Assembly: GCF_036373705.1 (NCBI RefSeq)
Contig: NC_089863.1
Location: 2,869,944-2,933,943, forward strand
DNA from: Amia ocellicauda
Lineage: Eukaryota > Chordata > Actinopteri > Amiiformes > Amiidae
Reading direction: 5' to 3'
Length of the DNA stretch: 64,000 bases
Shown here piece by piece: positions 35,317 through 45,935 of the stretch (the stretch's first letter is position 1; each line of letters opens with the position of its first letter). The translations under genes and the position numbers were made by a program. The notes under the pieces are model-generated. The model ran no database searches. It was not told the origin of the DNA and saw nothing but the letters and a program-made list of their open reading frames with translations.

Positions 35317-35671
35317 TTGCTGTGTGCCTCCGGTGATCGGCAGCACCGCTGCATGCTCCTGCAAACACGCTGTGTGGCACTCAGAGCATGGAGAGACTCT
35401 GCTCCTTCTCCGCTCGCCCCCGGCCTTTCGCTGCTTGCAGCCATTGAACCGGAGTGGAGAGGTCATCTGCCCTGTCTGTCTGCTGTCCACAGGCACAGTT
35501 AAAATGCGGACCCCGACCCTGCTACGGCATGCCTCAGATGCCATTCACGTACATCCTAAGGCGATGGGGGCTCAGTGGATCAGAATTCCACCTCTCCCTG
35601 AGCCCCCATCTCCTCCTCCAGGCCAGCAGCCTCAGAAACAGCCACGCCTGATGCGCCTGCTGCTCCAGTAG
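35087..35671 (+). CDS. Hypothetical reading frame at the start of duplication unit 1
   Basis: Unrecognised. The last 115 or so residues are within the duplicated unit and reappear unchanged at 40372-40719; the first part is unique flank. The shared part has VICPVCLLSTGTVKMRTPTL, HASDAIHVHPKAMGAQ and a proline-rich end (PLPEPPSPPPGQQPQKQP). Cysteine and histidine spacing does not form a known zinc motif. The stop is TAG here and TAA in the second copy. It may be an exon or retroelement fragment; no splice or domain evidence supports a real protein. Confidence 0.2.
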   Translation: MIKFMWRLFRKNANTEFVKNSYLSSQKHCPRVRGFSALPLEPRNMSISKLPLAPVHVTQNRSLPSSCLYNRLRRRPSCCVPPVIGSTAACSCKHAVWHSEHGETLLLLRSPPAFRCLQPLNRSGEVICPVCLLSTGTVKMRTPTLLRHASDAIHVHPKAMGAQWIRIPPLPEPPSPPPGQQPQKQPRLMRLLLQ

Positions 35672-36689
35672 AGTGTGATGTCCTTACTCCTGGGCAGCCA
35701 GAATGTGGTCCCAAGGGACCCTGTGGAAGTTTTTACCTGGGGGACCTACGTGCTGTCTCACATCACGTTTTATTTATTAATTTCCTATTTTATTTATTTA
35801 TTTATTCATTTATTTTGTCACAGATTACCCACCATAAGTAAGGTTGCGTTCTTACCACCACCTTTGTTTTACCAGGACGGTCTGGTTAAATAACCCTGGA
35901 AGCTACAGGTAGTTATGGAGAAAAGGGATATAAAGGCCAGGAGGGAATAAACAAATAGATCAAAGCTGGGTACAGGATGTGCAATTTAGGCAACAATAGA
36001 ACCCAATCACCATATCAAAAAGCAATCCATTAAAAGTAAATATCCATTAAATAGCAGTTCAATTCATAGTCAAATAATTCCTCATACATAGAATCAATTG
36101 TTATAATCTAACCGCAAGTAACCTTCATATCCAGATAAACTGTACAATCAATGCACCAATATACATAAAATAACCACAATATTAAATTCAAAATAAACCA
36201 TACAAAAAACAATGCCTGTTTTTTAGATTAGTTAATTGGAATAATGTAATTAAGAAATATAATCAAACACTTGGTTCTGTTACACAGATTAATTAGTCTT
36301 ATTTATAATTTAATTACTCCCTCTTGTTATGGACGAAGACTAGCATTAAACAATATTATTATTAAAACAATGAAAGCATTCAATAATTTACACACAATTG
36401 CACATAACCCCACAAACAATGTAAACACGTATACATTTAAAATTGAGCCTGAGAACCAGAGAACTTCCCTGCACTTGGAAAGTTAATTTATTCAATTTTT
36501 TACAGCCAGAACTACATCTCTTGTGGGCAAATTTCATCCCCATATTTTTGCTAATGGACCTGATAGCTGCTAATGATTCAGAGTAACCAGCTCCATCAAT
36601 TTCATCAGTAGTCTGTTCCAGGAAAATGTACCACACCCAGAGAGTTTATTTAAAATTTGAGTTCTGTGGTCACCTACACCTTCTTCTTG

Positions 36690-36732
36690 AAAGACAACAT
36701 TAGATAAAGAAACCAGCACTTCCTCTACCAGT

Positions 36733-36775
<43 letters not shown>

Positions 36776-36890
36776 GACTCAGGTCCTCCTTCAGGGACGC
36801 ACGGATGCACTACAGCACAGCGGCTTCACTTCATACCCCTGCTGGTGTGTTGAAGACTGAGGGCTACAGGCAGCTGCCCTGGGGCCAGTG
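36690..36890 (+). other. Diverged 5'-exon-like segment (GPCR array), unit 1
   Basis: GATAAAGAAACCAGCACTTCCTCTACCAG, a CT/CA microsatellite, then CTCAGGTCCTCCTTCAGGGA and CACAGCGGCTTCA. The order matches the better preserved copies at 39.9, 45.0 and 60.2 kb (GATAAAGAAATCAGCTCCTC; CAGTCCTCCTTCAGGACC; CACAGCGGCTCC). Read here as an old copy of the same 5' leader exon; no function shown. Confidence 0.4.
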
Positions 36891-37084
36891 TGATGGGTTG
36901 CAGGGACACACACAGAGCCGCCCCCCCATCTGACACAGATCACAGATCAGATCACAGATCACCACTGACACTCGGGTCTCACTCTGATCAGGGGACTGAG
37001 CAGAGACCTGCAGCTGCCTCAACTCACTCAAATGAAGACTTGTTTCCTGCAGAACAAATCACTGTGTGAGAAACTTTAGATCTG

Positions 37085-38996
37085 TAATATTATTTATTTA
37101 TTTATTTATTTATTTATTAGCAAATTCCCTTATCCAGGGTGACTTACAACATATAAGAGCAATACAAAGTGCAATAATGATGCATGATAAAATTTACAAA
37201 TTCCAATTTACACAAGTGTATAGGAAATATACGTAAACAATATAAGTACTAGATCCCAGATTGTAAAAGGTAAAAAGTGCAGACAAGATGTGAAGTCATC
37301 ATTAAGAGCTAAAGGAAAGGAGTCATAGGGGAAATTAAAATAAACAATACTAGTACTAGTAATGCAAAGCAAGAAGTATGACAAAATGTTGTATAAGGGC
37401 AATTTTACAGGAGAATAAACTACTAAAGTACAATAAGCACTGGAAGGAGGTCAATCATTACAAATTCAATTTACATAAAACATAGCAATTCAAAATATAA
37501 TACATTTTACAACTTCCAATTTACAAGTTACAATTTACACAGGCAAGTACAATAAGTGAGGTCATACATCCTGTACGGTAAAAGTGCTGTCAAGATGTAG
37601 GGTCACAGTCAGGGGCTACGGGAAAGTGAGGAAACAATCAAAAATGCAAGAAGCATAATACAACTCTGCAGTGCTATCTAGCGGGGATAAAAAGGACTAA
37701 TATTACAAGTACTGTCAGAAAAGATGCGTCTTGAGTAAGTGCCAGAATGAGGTCAGGGACTCTGCTGTTTTGACTTCGGTGGGCAGGTCGTTCCACCACT
37801 TAGGGTTCAGGGATGAGAAGGAGCGGCTCTGGAGGAGGGAGAGTGGAGAGGAGGCAGAGTTAGTCTTCTGGCACTGGAGGAGCGCAGTGGTCTGGTGGGG
37901 ATGTATGGAGAGACGAGGGTCTGAAGGTATCTTGGTGCGGTGTGGTCGAGACAGCGGTAGGTGAGGGTCAGTGTCTTGAACTGAATGCGTGCCGCTATCG
38001 GGAGCCAGTGGAGGGAGTAGTGGAGTAGTGTGTGAATCGGGCAGAGAGACACCAGACGAGCCGCAGAGTCCTGATGAGCTGGAGCGGCGGGTAGTGGATG
38101 CAGGCAGGCCGGCCAGGAGGGAGTTGCAGTATCCAGGCGGGAGAGGACCAGTGACTGGACGAGCAGCTGAGTGGAGTAGTCGGTGAGGAAGGGACGGATC
38201 CGGCGTATGTTGCTCAGGAAGAATCTACAGGTGCGCGTCAGCGTGGTGATGTGCTGGGTGTAGGAGAGAGTGTGGTGGATTCCAAGGGGATTGAGATGGG
38301 GAGGTCAGTAGAAGGTGAGGAAGAGTCGGGGAAAAAGAGATCTGAATTGGAGAGGTTGAGCTTGAGGTGGTGCGAGTGCATCCAGGCGGAAATAGCAAAC
38401 AAGCAGGAAGAGATGCGTGAGGGGATGAGAGGGTCGGAAGAGGGAAAAGACGGGAAGATCTGGGCATCATCAGTGTAGAAGTGGTAGGAGAAACCATGGG
38501 AAGTGATGAGGGCGCCCAGGGAGCGAGTGTAGAGAGAGAACAGGAGTGGGCCCAGGATGGAGCCTTGGGGAACGCCTGTGAGGAGAGGTTGGGGGGTGGA
38601 TGAGGAGCCTCGCCATGTCACTTGGTAGGTCCGGTCACTGAGGTAGGAGGAGAACCAGGTGAGAGCAGTCCCAGAGATCCCAAGGTCAGCAAGGCAGAAG
38701 AGGAGGATGGAGTGATCAACGGTGTCAAATGCTGCGGAGAGGTCATGAGGACTGAGGAGAGGGAGGCGCCCAAGCACAGCTGAGGGAGTCAGTGACAGCC
38801 AGGAGAGCCGTCTCAGTGGAGTGAGCTGTGCGGAAGCCGGATTGCAGAGGATCAAGGAGTGAGTGTTGGGACAGAAAGTCAGAGAGCTGACGGTCTTTGA
38901 GAGTCTTTGAGAGGAAGGGAAGTAGGGAGACAGGGCGGTAGTTCTGAGGAGAGGTGGCGTCAAGGGTTTGGTTTCTTGAGGAGTGGGATGACAGCA
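37085..38996 (-). mobile_element. L2-type LINE, 5'-truncated, unit 1
   Basis: The minus strand carries a partial L2 polymerase. Near 38,996-38,960: [12 protein letters not shown], then a break. Frame 38,963-38,238: [20 protein letters not shown] with the first catalytic aspartate equivalent, [36 protein letters not shown] (the ADD box reads TDD) and [17 protein letters not shown]. Frame 38,052-37,807: LHYSLHWLPIAARIQFKTLT and RPLRSSSARRL. The 3' UTR ends in TCCAGGGTGACTTACAACAT followed by (TTTA)n at about 37,085-37,120. Stops and shifts make it inactive. Confidence 0.85.
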
Positions 38997-39069
38997 GCTT
39001 GTTTAATAAAAAGTAATGAAACTATGAACCCTTTCCAACACAAACATCTCAGGATGAATGACACAGAGT

Positions 39070-39230
39070 TGTAATGACTCAAGTCAGTGACTCGGCTTGA
39101 CTTGTACTCACAATGTTTGATGACTCGACTCGAGTCTTTGATACCAAATGACTCGACTCGACTTGATTCCCTGCAAGAAAGACTCGACTCGACTTGAGTC
39201 AGTGAACAAAATACGTGACTCGAAAATACG
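39070..39230. repeat. GACTCGACTCG-type repeat, unit 1
   Basis: Imperfect repeats of GACTCGACTCGAGTC and GACTCGACTTGA over about 160 bases, self-complementary at several points. A recurring fish dispersed repeat; no gene. Confidence 0.7.
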
Positions 39231-39404
39231 TAACCTTGTTATTCTCTTGGCCTTTTTGGTTTTGGTTTGGTGTTTTGTTTAAACCCACCAAATGTCCATT
39301 CATGAAACAATAATATGGTTGTGTCACTTATGAAAAATGAGAAAATATGTATTTAATTTTGGTATTATTCATTACTGTACATCCAACACAAAGGGGACTG
39401 AAGT

Positions 39405-39475
39405 ATTGCTTTAGTCTGACCCTGGGTTTATTCTGCTCCTGTGTCAGTCCTGTACATCTCCTTTCAATGTGAGGT
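39405..39475. other. Paralogue of the GPCR 3' flank, unit 1
   Basis: GGGTTTATTCTGCTCCTGTG and TCAGTCCTGTACATCTCCTT match sequence about 0.7 kb downstream of the GPCR stop (50,530-50,580). It suggests that a GPCR-type unit once ended here. Confidence 0.55.
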
Positions 39476-39662
39476 TTGAATGGCTGATGAAGAAACTCCA
39501 ACACACTTTGTTGTGGATGTTTTGTGTGTTTGTTTTGCTTTGTTTTCCCCTTTTTTGTATTTTCCTGTTGGACTACAGAAAACCCCAATAAAGCCCGGAC
39601 ACCGCCGGAATACGAGACTCTCTCTCCGCTGTTTGTGTCTGGCTTTTACAAACCCTTATCTA

Positions 39663-39740
39663 CATCTCTGGAAAAAATTAAGAGTCCACTCCAAGTTCAG
39701 AAATCAATCTTAAGTGGTCTCTTCATTTTTTCCAGAGCTG
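39663..39740. mobile_element. 78-bp Tc1-type MITE, unit 1
   Basis: CATCTCTGGAAAAAATTAAG ... CATTTTTTCCAGAGCTG with TA at both sides (39661-39662, 39741-39742). The related locus at 59.9 kb lacks it (TCTATCTGGAATAGATCC), which marks an empty or differently resolved site. Confidence 0.65.
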
Positions 39741-39939
39741 TATCTGGATTAGATCCTTCTTAGCACCATAAGCAGGCATATTGTAGGTAGATTGCCTCCC
39801 CACATTCTTCTGATGGGCCAGTAGCTACTAACAATTCAGTCAACCAGCTGGGCCCGTGTGTGTACTTTGTGGTCAACAACAGCCTGATCAGATAAAGAAA
39901 TCAGCTCCTCCTCTAGCAGAGATGCTGTCACAGTCCCTC

Positions 39940-40073
39940 ACACTCTCGCACACTTTCATATGCTCTCAGAGCCTCACAGAGCCTCACATCTCTGACACAC
40001 TGGATCCCAGTCCTCCTTCAGGACCAACAGACGCAGCTCCAGCACTGTCCACAGCGGCTCCAGTCTGACCCAG
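39940..40073 (+). other. 5'-leader-exon-like segment with donor, unit 1
   Basis: Contains CTCTGACACACTGGATCCCA, CAGTCCTCCTTCAGGACC and CACAGCGGCTCCAGTCTGAC, ending CCCAG|GTAAGG, a good splice donor at 40,074. Near-identical at 45,000-45,132 and similar at 60,180-60,334. It may be the untranslated first exon of the GPCR family; no coding exon follows this copy before the next unit starts. Confidence 0.45.
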
Positions 40074-40371
40074 GTAAGGAGCTGCTGTCTTTATATAACT
40101 GAGGACCAATTAAAGACTAATCACAGGCTATGGGGTAATGTGTGTGTTTCAGCAGCCTATGAAATCAGAATTAATCAATCGTCTGTATGTACAGTATAGA
40201 CAGGACAGAGAGAAGGACAGATATTAATTATCTGTCCTATTGGCAGCCTATGCAGTTATAATACTTCCTAAAAAAATACAAGATAGACAGACACCCCCTA
40301 TGCATCACTGATGAGTTCATATGTTTAGGAAAGAACAGAAAGAATTGATAGTAGGTATATGATATTGCTGT

Positions 40372-40719
40372 GTGCCTCCGGTGATCGGCAGCACCGCTGC
40401 ATGCTCCTGCAAACACGCTGTGTGGCACTCAGAGCATGGAGAGACTCTGCTCCTTCTCCGCTCGCCCCCGGCCTTTCGCTGCTTGCAGCCATTGAACCGG
40501 AGTGGAGAGGTCATCTGCCCTGTCTGTCTGCTGTCCACAGGCACAGTTAAAATGCGGACCCCGACCCTGCTACGGCATGCCTCAGATGCCATTCACGTAC
40601 ATCCTAAGGCGATGGGGGCTCAGTGGATCAGAATTCCACCTCTCCCTGAGCCCCCATCTCCTCCTCCAGGCCAGCAGCCTCAGAAACAGCCACGCCTGAT
40701 GCGCCTGCTGCTCCAGTAA
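40372..40719 (+). CDS. Hypothetical reading frame at the start of duplication unit 2
   Basis: Second copy of the frame described in unit 1, 115 residues from ATG-like context CTGTGTGCCTCCGG onward. Not recognised; a proline-rich C-terminus and five cysteines are the only visible traits. The start codon in the sequence is not an ATG (GTG at 40372), so translation of this frame is doubtful. Confidence 0.15.
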   Translation: MPPVIGSTAACSCKHAVWHSEHGETLLLLRSPPAFRCLQPLNRSGEVICPVCLLSTGTVKMRTPTLLRHASDAIHVHPKAMGAQWIRIPPLPEPPSPPPGQQPQKQPRLMRLLLQ

Positions 40720-41739
40720 AGTGTGATGTCCTTACTCCTGGGCAGCCAGAATGTGGTCCCAAGGGACCCTGTGGAAGTTTTTACCTGGGGGACCTACGTG
40801 CTGTCTCACATCACGTTTTATTTATTAATTTCCTATTTTATTTATTTATTTATTCATTTATTTTGTCACAGATTACCCACCATAAGTAAGGTTGCGTTCT
40901 TACCACCACCTTTGTTTTACCAGGACGGTCTGGTTAAATAACCCTGGAAGCTACAGGTAGTTATGGAGAAAAGGGATATAAAGGCCAGGAGGGAATAAAC
41001 AAATAGATCAAAGCTGGGTACAGGATGTGCAATTTAGGCAACAATAGAACCCAATCACCATATCAAAAAGCAATCCATTAAAAGTAAATATCCATTAAAT
41101 AGCAGTTCAATTCATAGTCAAATAATTCCTCATACATAGAATCAATTGTTATAATCTAACCGCAAGTAACCTTCATATCCAGATAAACTGTACAATCAAT
41201 GCACCAATATACATAAAATAACCACAATATTAAATTCAAAATAAACCATACAAAAAACAATGCCTGTTTTTTAGATTAGTTAATTGGAATAATGTAATTA
41301 AGAAATATAATCAAACACTTGGTTCTGTTACACAGATTAATTAGTCTTATTTATAATTTAATTACTCCCTCTTGTTATGGACGAAGACTAGCATTAAACA
41401 ATATTATTATTAAAACAATGAAAGCATTCAATAATTTACACACAATTGCACATAACCCCACAAACAATGTAAACACGTATACATTTAAAATTGAGCCTGA
41501 GAACCAGAGAACTTCCCTGCACTTGGAAAGTTAATTTATTCAATTTTTTACAGCCAGAACTACATCTCTTGTGGGCAAATTTCATCCCCATATTTTTGCT
41601 AATGGACCTGATAGCTGCTAATGATTCAGAGTAACCAGCTCCATCAATTTCATCAGTAGTCTGTTCCAGGAAAATGTACCACACCCAGAGAGTTTATTTA
41701 AAATTTGAGTTCTGTGGTCACCTACACCTTCTTCTTGAA

Positions 41740-41778
41740 AGACAACATTAGATAAAGAAACCAGCACTTCCTCTACCA

Positions 41779-41825
<47 letters not shown>

Positions 41826-41940
41826 GACTCAGGTCCTCCTTCAGGGACGCACGGATGCACTACAGCACAGCGGCTTCACTTCATACCCCTGCTGGTGTGT
41901 TGAAGACTGAGGGCTACAGGCAGCTGCCCTGGGGCCAGTG
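41740..41940 (+). other. Diverged 5'-exon-like segment, unit 2
   Basis: Copy of 36,690-36,890 with a two-base longer CT run; same interpretation. Confidence 0.4.
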
Positions 41941-42134
41941 TGATGGGTTGCAGGGACACACACAGAGCCGCCCCCCCATCTGACACAGATCACAGATCAG
42001 ATCACAGATCACCACTGACACTCGGGTCTCACTCTGATCAGGGGACTGAGCAGAGACCTGCAGCTGCCTCAACTCACTCAAATGAAGACTTGTTTCCTGC
42101 AGAACAAATCACTGTGTGAGAAACTTTAGATCTG

Positions 42135-44052
42135 TAATATTATTTATTTATTTATTTATTTATTTATTAGCAAATTCCCTTATCCAGGGTGACTTACAAC
42201 ATATAAGAGCAATACAAAGTGCAATAATGATGCATGATAAAATTTACAAATTCCAATTTACACAAGTGTATAGGAAATATACGTAAACAATATAAGTACT
42301 AGATCCCAGATTGTAAAAGGTAAAAAGTGCAGACAAGATGTGAAGTCATCATTAAGAGCTAAAGGAAAGGAGTCATAGGGGAAATTAAAATAAACAATAC
42401 TAGTACTAGTAATGCAAAGCAAGAAGTATGACAAAATGTTGTATAAGGGCAATTTTACAGGAGAATAAACTACTAAAGTACAATAAGCACTGGAAGGAGG
42501 TCAATCATTACAAATTCAATTTACATAAAACATAGCAATTCAAAATATAATACATTTTACAACTTCCAATTTACAAGTTACAATTTACACAGGCAAGTAC
42601 AATAAGTGAGGTCATACATCCTGTACGGTAAAAGTGCTGTCAAGATGTAGGGTCACAGTCAGGGGCTACGGGAAAGTGAGGAAACAATCAAAAATGCAAG
42701 AAGCATAATACAACTCTGCAGTGCTATCTAGCGGGGATAAAAAGGACTAATATTACAAGTACTGTCAGAAAAGATGCGTCTTGAGTAAGTGCCAGAATGA
42801 GGTCAGGGACTCTGCTGTTTTGACTTCGGTGGGCAGGTCGTTCCACCACTTAGGGTTCAGGGATGAGAAGGAGCGGCTCTGGAGGAGGGAGAGTGGAGAG
42901 GAGGCAGAGTTAGTCTTCTGGCACTGGAGGAGCGCAGTGGTCTGGTGGGGATGTATGGAGAGACGAGGGTCTGAAGGTATCTTGGTGCGGTGTGGTCGAG
43001 ACAGCGGTAGGTGAGGGTCAGTGTCTTGAACTGAATGCGTGCCGCTATCGGGAGCCAGTGGAGGGAGCGGAGCAGTGGAGTAGCGTGTGAATCGGGCAGA
43101 GAGACACCAGACGAGCCGCAGAGTCCTGATGAGCTGGAGCGGCGGGTAGTGGATGCAGGCAGGCCGGCCAGGAGGGAGTTGCAGTAGTCCAGGCGGGAGA
43201 GGACCAGTGACTGGACGAGCAGCTGAGTGGAGTAGTCGGTGAGGAAGGGACGGATCCGGCGTATGTTGCTCAGGAAGAATCTACAGGTGCGCGTCAGCGT
43301 GGTGATGTGCTGGGTGTAGGAGAGAGTGTGGTGGATTCCAAGGGGATTGAGATGGGGAGGTCAGTAGAAGGTGAGGAAGAGTCGGGGAAAAAGAGATCTG
43401 AATTGGAGAGGTTGAGCTTGAGGTGGTGCGAGTGCATCCAGGCGGAAATAGCAAACAAGCAGGAAGAGATGCGTGAGGGGATGAGAGGGTCGGAAGAGGG
43501 AAAAGACGGGAAGATCTGGGCATCATCAGTGTAGAAGTGGTAGGAGAAACCATGGGAAGTGATGAGGGCGCCCAGGGAGCGAGTGTAGAGAGAGAACAGG
43601 AGTGGGCCCAGGATGGAGCCTTGGGGAACGCCTGTGAGGAGAGGTTGGGGGGTGGATGAGGAGCCTCGCCATGTCACTTGGTAGGTCCGGTCACTGAGGT
43701 AGGAGGAGAACCAGGTGAGAGCAGTCCCAGAGATCCCAAGGTCAGCAAGGCAGAAGAGGAGGATGGAGTGATCAACGGTGTCAAATGCTGCGGAGAGGTC
43801 ATGAGGACTGAGGAGAGGGAGGCGCCCAAGCACAGCTGAGGGAGTCAGTGACAGCCAGGAGAGCCGTCTCAGTGGAGTGAGCTGTGCGGAAGCCGGATTG
43901 CAGAGGATCAAGGAGTGAGTGTTGGGACAGAAAGTCAGAGAGCTGACGGTCTTTGAGAGTCTTTGAGAGGAAGGGAAGTAGGGAGACAGGGCGGTAGTTC
44001 TGAGGAGAGGTGGCGTCAAGGGTTTGGTTTCTTGAGGAGTGGGATGACAGCA
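42135..44052 (-). mobile_element. L2-type LINE, 5'-truncated, unit 2
   Basis: Duplicate of the unit 1 L2 copy. The main frame is at 44,019-43,294 with identical motifs ([29 protein letters not shown]). The C-terminal frame that is open in unit 1 at 37,807-38,052 is interrupted here by small changes near 43,070-43,090. Both copies share the same 5' truncation, so the LINE inserted before the duplication. Confidence 0.85.
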
Positions 44053-44125
44053 GCTTGTTTAATAAAAAGTAATGAAACTATGAACCCTTTCCAACACAAA
44101 CATCTCAGGATGAATGACACAGAGT

Positions 44126-44286
44126 TGTAATGACTCAAGTCAGTGACTCGGCTTGACTTGTACTCACAATGTTTGATGACTCGACTCGAGTCTTTGATAC
44201 CAAATGACTCGACTCGACTTGATTCCCTGCAAGAAAGACTCGACTCGACTTGAGTCAGTGAACAAAATACGTGACTCGAAAATACG
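44126..44286. repeat. GACTCGACTCG-type repeat, unit 2
   Basis: Copy of the repeat at 39,070-39,230. Confidence 0.7.
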
Positions 44287-44460
44287 TAACCTTGTTATTC
44301 TCTTGGCCTTTTTGGTTTTGGTTTGGTGTTTTGTTTAAACCCACCAAATGTCCATTCATGAAACAATAATATGGTTGTGTCACTTATGAAAAATGAGAAA
44401 ATATGTATTTAATTTTGGTATTATTCATTACTGTACATCCAACACAAAGGGGACTGAAGT

Positions 44461-44531
44461 ATTGCTTTAGTCTGACCCTGGGTTTATTCTGCTCCTGTGT
44501 CAGTCCTGTACATCTCCTTTCAATGTGAGGT
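44461..44531. other. Paralogue of the GPCR 3' flank, unit 2
   Basis: Copy of 39,405-39,475; it matches sequence downstream of the GPCR at 50,530-50,580. Confidence 0.55.
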
Positions 44532-44718
44532 TTGAATGGCTGATGAAGAAACTCCAACACACTTTGTTGTGGATGTTTTGTGTGTTTGTTTTGCTTTGTT
44601 TTCCCCTTTTTTGTATTTTCCTGTTGGACTACAGAAAACCCCAATAAAGCCCGGACACCGCCGGAATACGAGACTCTCTCTCCGCTGTTTGTGTCTGGCT
44701 TTTACAAACCCTTATCTA

Positions 44719-44796
44719 CATCTCTGGAAAAAATTAAGAGTCCACTCCAAGTTCAGAAATCAATCTTAAGTGGTCTCTTCATTTTTTCCAGAGCTG
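44719..44796. mobile_element. 78-bp Tc1-type MITE, unit 2
   Basis: Copy of the MITE at 39,663-39,740 with the same TA flanks. Confidence 0.65.
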
Positions 44797-44995
44797 TATC
44801 TGGATTAGATCCTTCTTAGCACCATAAGCAGGCATATTGTAGGTAGATTGCCTCCCCACATTCTTCTGATGGGCCAGTAGCTACTAACAATTCAGTCAAC
44901 CAGCTGGGCCCGTGTGTGTACTTTGTGGTCAACAACAACAGCCTGATCAGATAAAGAAATCAGCTCCTCCTCTAGCAGAGATGCTGTCACAGTCC

Positions 44996-45132
44996 CTCAC
45001 ACTCTCGCACACTTTCATATGCTCTCAGAGCCTCACAGAGCCTCACATCTCTGACACACTGGATCCCAGTCCTCCTTCAGGACCAACAGACGCAGCTCCA
45101 GCACTGTCCACAGCGGCTCCAGTCTGACCCAG
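44996..45132 (+). other. 5'-leader-exon-like segment with donor, unit 2
   Basis: Same as 39,940-40,073, ending CCCAG|GTAAGG with the donor at 45,133. It is the nearest such segment upstream of the intact GPCR (coding exon acceptor at about 48,620), in the same orientation. It is therefore the best candidate for that gene's untranslated first exon, with an intron of about 3.5 kb containing a LINE. Confidence 0.45.
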
Positions 45133-45423
45133 GTAAGGAGCTGCTGTCTTTATATAACTGAGGACCAATTAAAGACTAATCACAGGCTATGGGGTAATGT
45201 GTGTGTTTCAGCAGCCTATGAAATCAGAATTAATCAATCGTCTGTATGTACAGTATAGACAGGACAGAGAGAAGGACAGATATTAATTATCTGTCCTATT
45301 GGCAGCCTATGCAGTTATAATACTTCCTAAAAAAATACAAGATAGACAGACACCCCCTATGCATCACTGACGAGTTCATATGTTTAGGAAAGAACAGAAA
45401 GAATTGATAGTAGGTATATGATA

Positions 45424-45935
45424 TCTGAGCATTTTTCACCAAGCAACCAAACTCTAAAGTGAAATGTGTCTTTTGTGAGAATTAGCCGAGCTTCTCTGCA
45501 AACACAACTAATTTACGGGAGCGTGTAGTGAGGCTCCACCCCTACACATTGTGTAACTTAAGAGCAAAGAGAGCCAACTCTGTCAGTGACGGCTTACTTT
45601 GGGAAGACAATCGAGCCCTAAAGAGCCAGAGCAAGGAATGCAGTGACCTGATGGAGAGTGAACTACACAAGACATCCAAACACAAGAGGCTGGGAAGGGT
45701 TTTTACAGCCCTAATGATGCCGCAGAATCTCTAAATGATTTTAAAGTCAGAAACTGAATAGATGCTGCGTGTCCTATAAACTCTTACACAGGAGTTTATT
45801 ACAAATTATTTTGCCCTGTTTGAATATCAGGATGAATATTGTGGGTTCCTGTGTGTGGGTTCAGAAGTTGGAGAATTGTGTTTGGTTGATGTTTTCATGG
45901 TTCCCTTCTAATATGTATTGCAGTGCTGTTGTTGA
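45424..45935 (+). repeat. Right flank of the duplication, paralogous to about 60.65-61.2 kb
   Basis: GCTTCTCTGCAAACACAAC, GCTCCACCCCTACACATTGT and a 68-residue frame (45,528-45,734; GTG-type start in GCGTGTAGTG context) are repeated nearly unchanged at 60,753-60,959. The frame is unrecognised (RAKRANSVSDGLLWEDNRAL, SKECSDLMESELHKTSKHKR). Its near-identity may reflect recent duplication, not coding constraint. Similarity ends at GCAGTGCTGTTG, where the CR1-like LINE is inserted. Confidence 0.7.

Larger units (their letters stand above)
35317..40364. repeat. Tandem segmental duplication, unit 1 (5,048 bp)
   Basis: Unit 1 starts at TTGCTGTGTGCCTCCGGTGA and ends at GTAGGTATATGATA. The same order of sequence follows immediately in unit 2. 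The offset is 5,048 at the start, 5,050 after a CT-repeat change, 5,056 after a change near 38,020, and 5,059 after an extra CAA at the end. I noticed only a handful of other differences. It contains a conserved small frame, 5'-exon-like sequences, a 5'-truncated L2 LINE, a GACTCG repeat and a tiny Tc1 MITE. Confidence 0.95.
40365..45423. repeat. Tandem segmental duplication, unit 2 (5,059 bp)
   Basis: Repeats unit 1 in the same orientation with no spacer: ...GGTATATGATA|TTGCTGTGTGCC. Beyond its right end the sequence continues into CTGAGCATTTTTCACC, which has a paralogue at 60.6 kb, so the right end of unit 2 is the original context and unit 1 was joined at the breakpoint. Almost no microhomology (about 1 base) is visible at the joint. 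Confidence 0.95.

Noticed and set aside
36361..36770. Conserved small frames duplicated in both 5-kb units
   Set aside because: Their identity between units reflects the recent duplication, not coding constraint; there is no domain.
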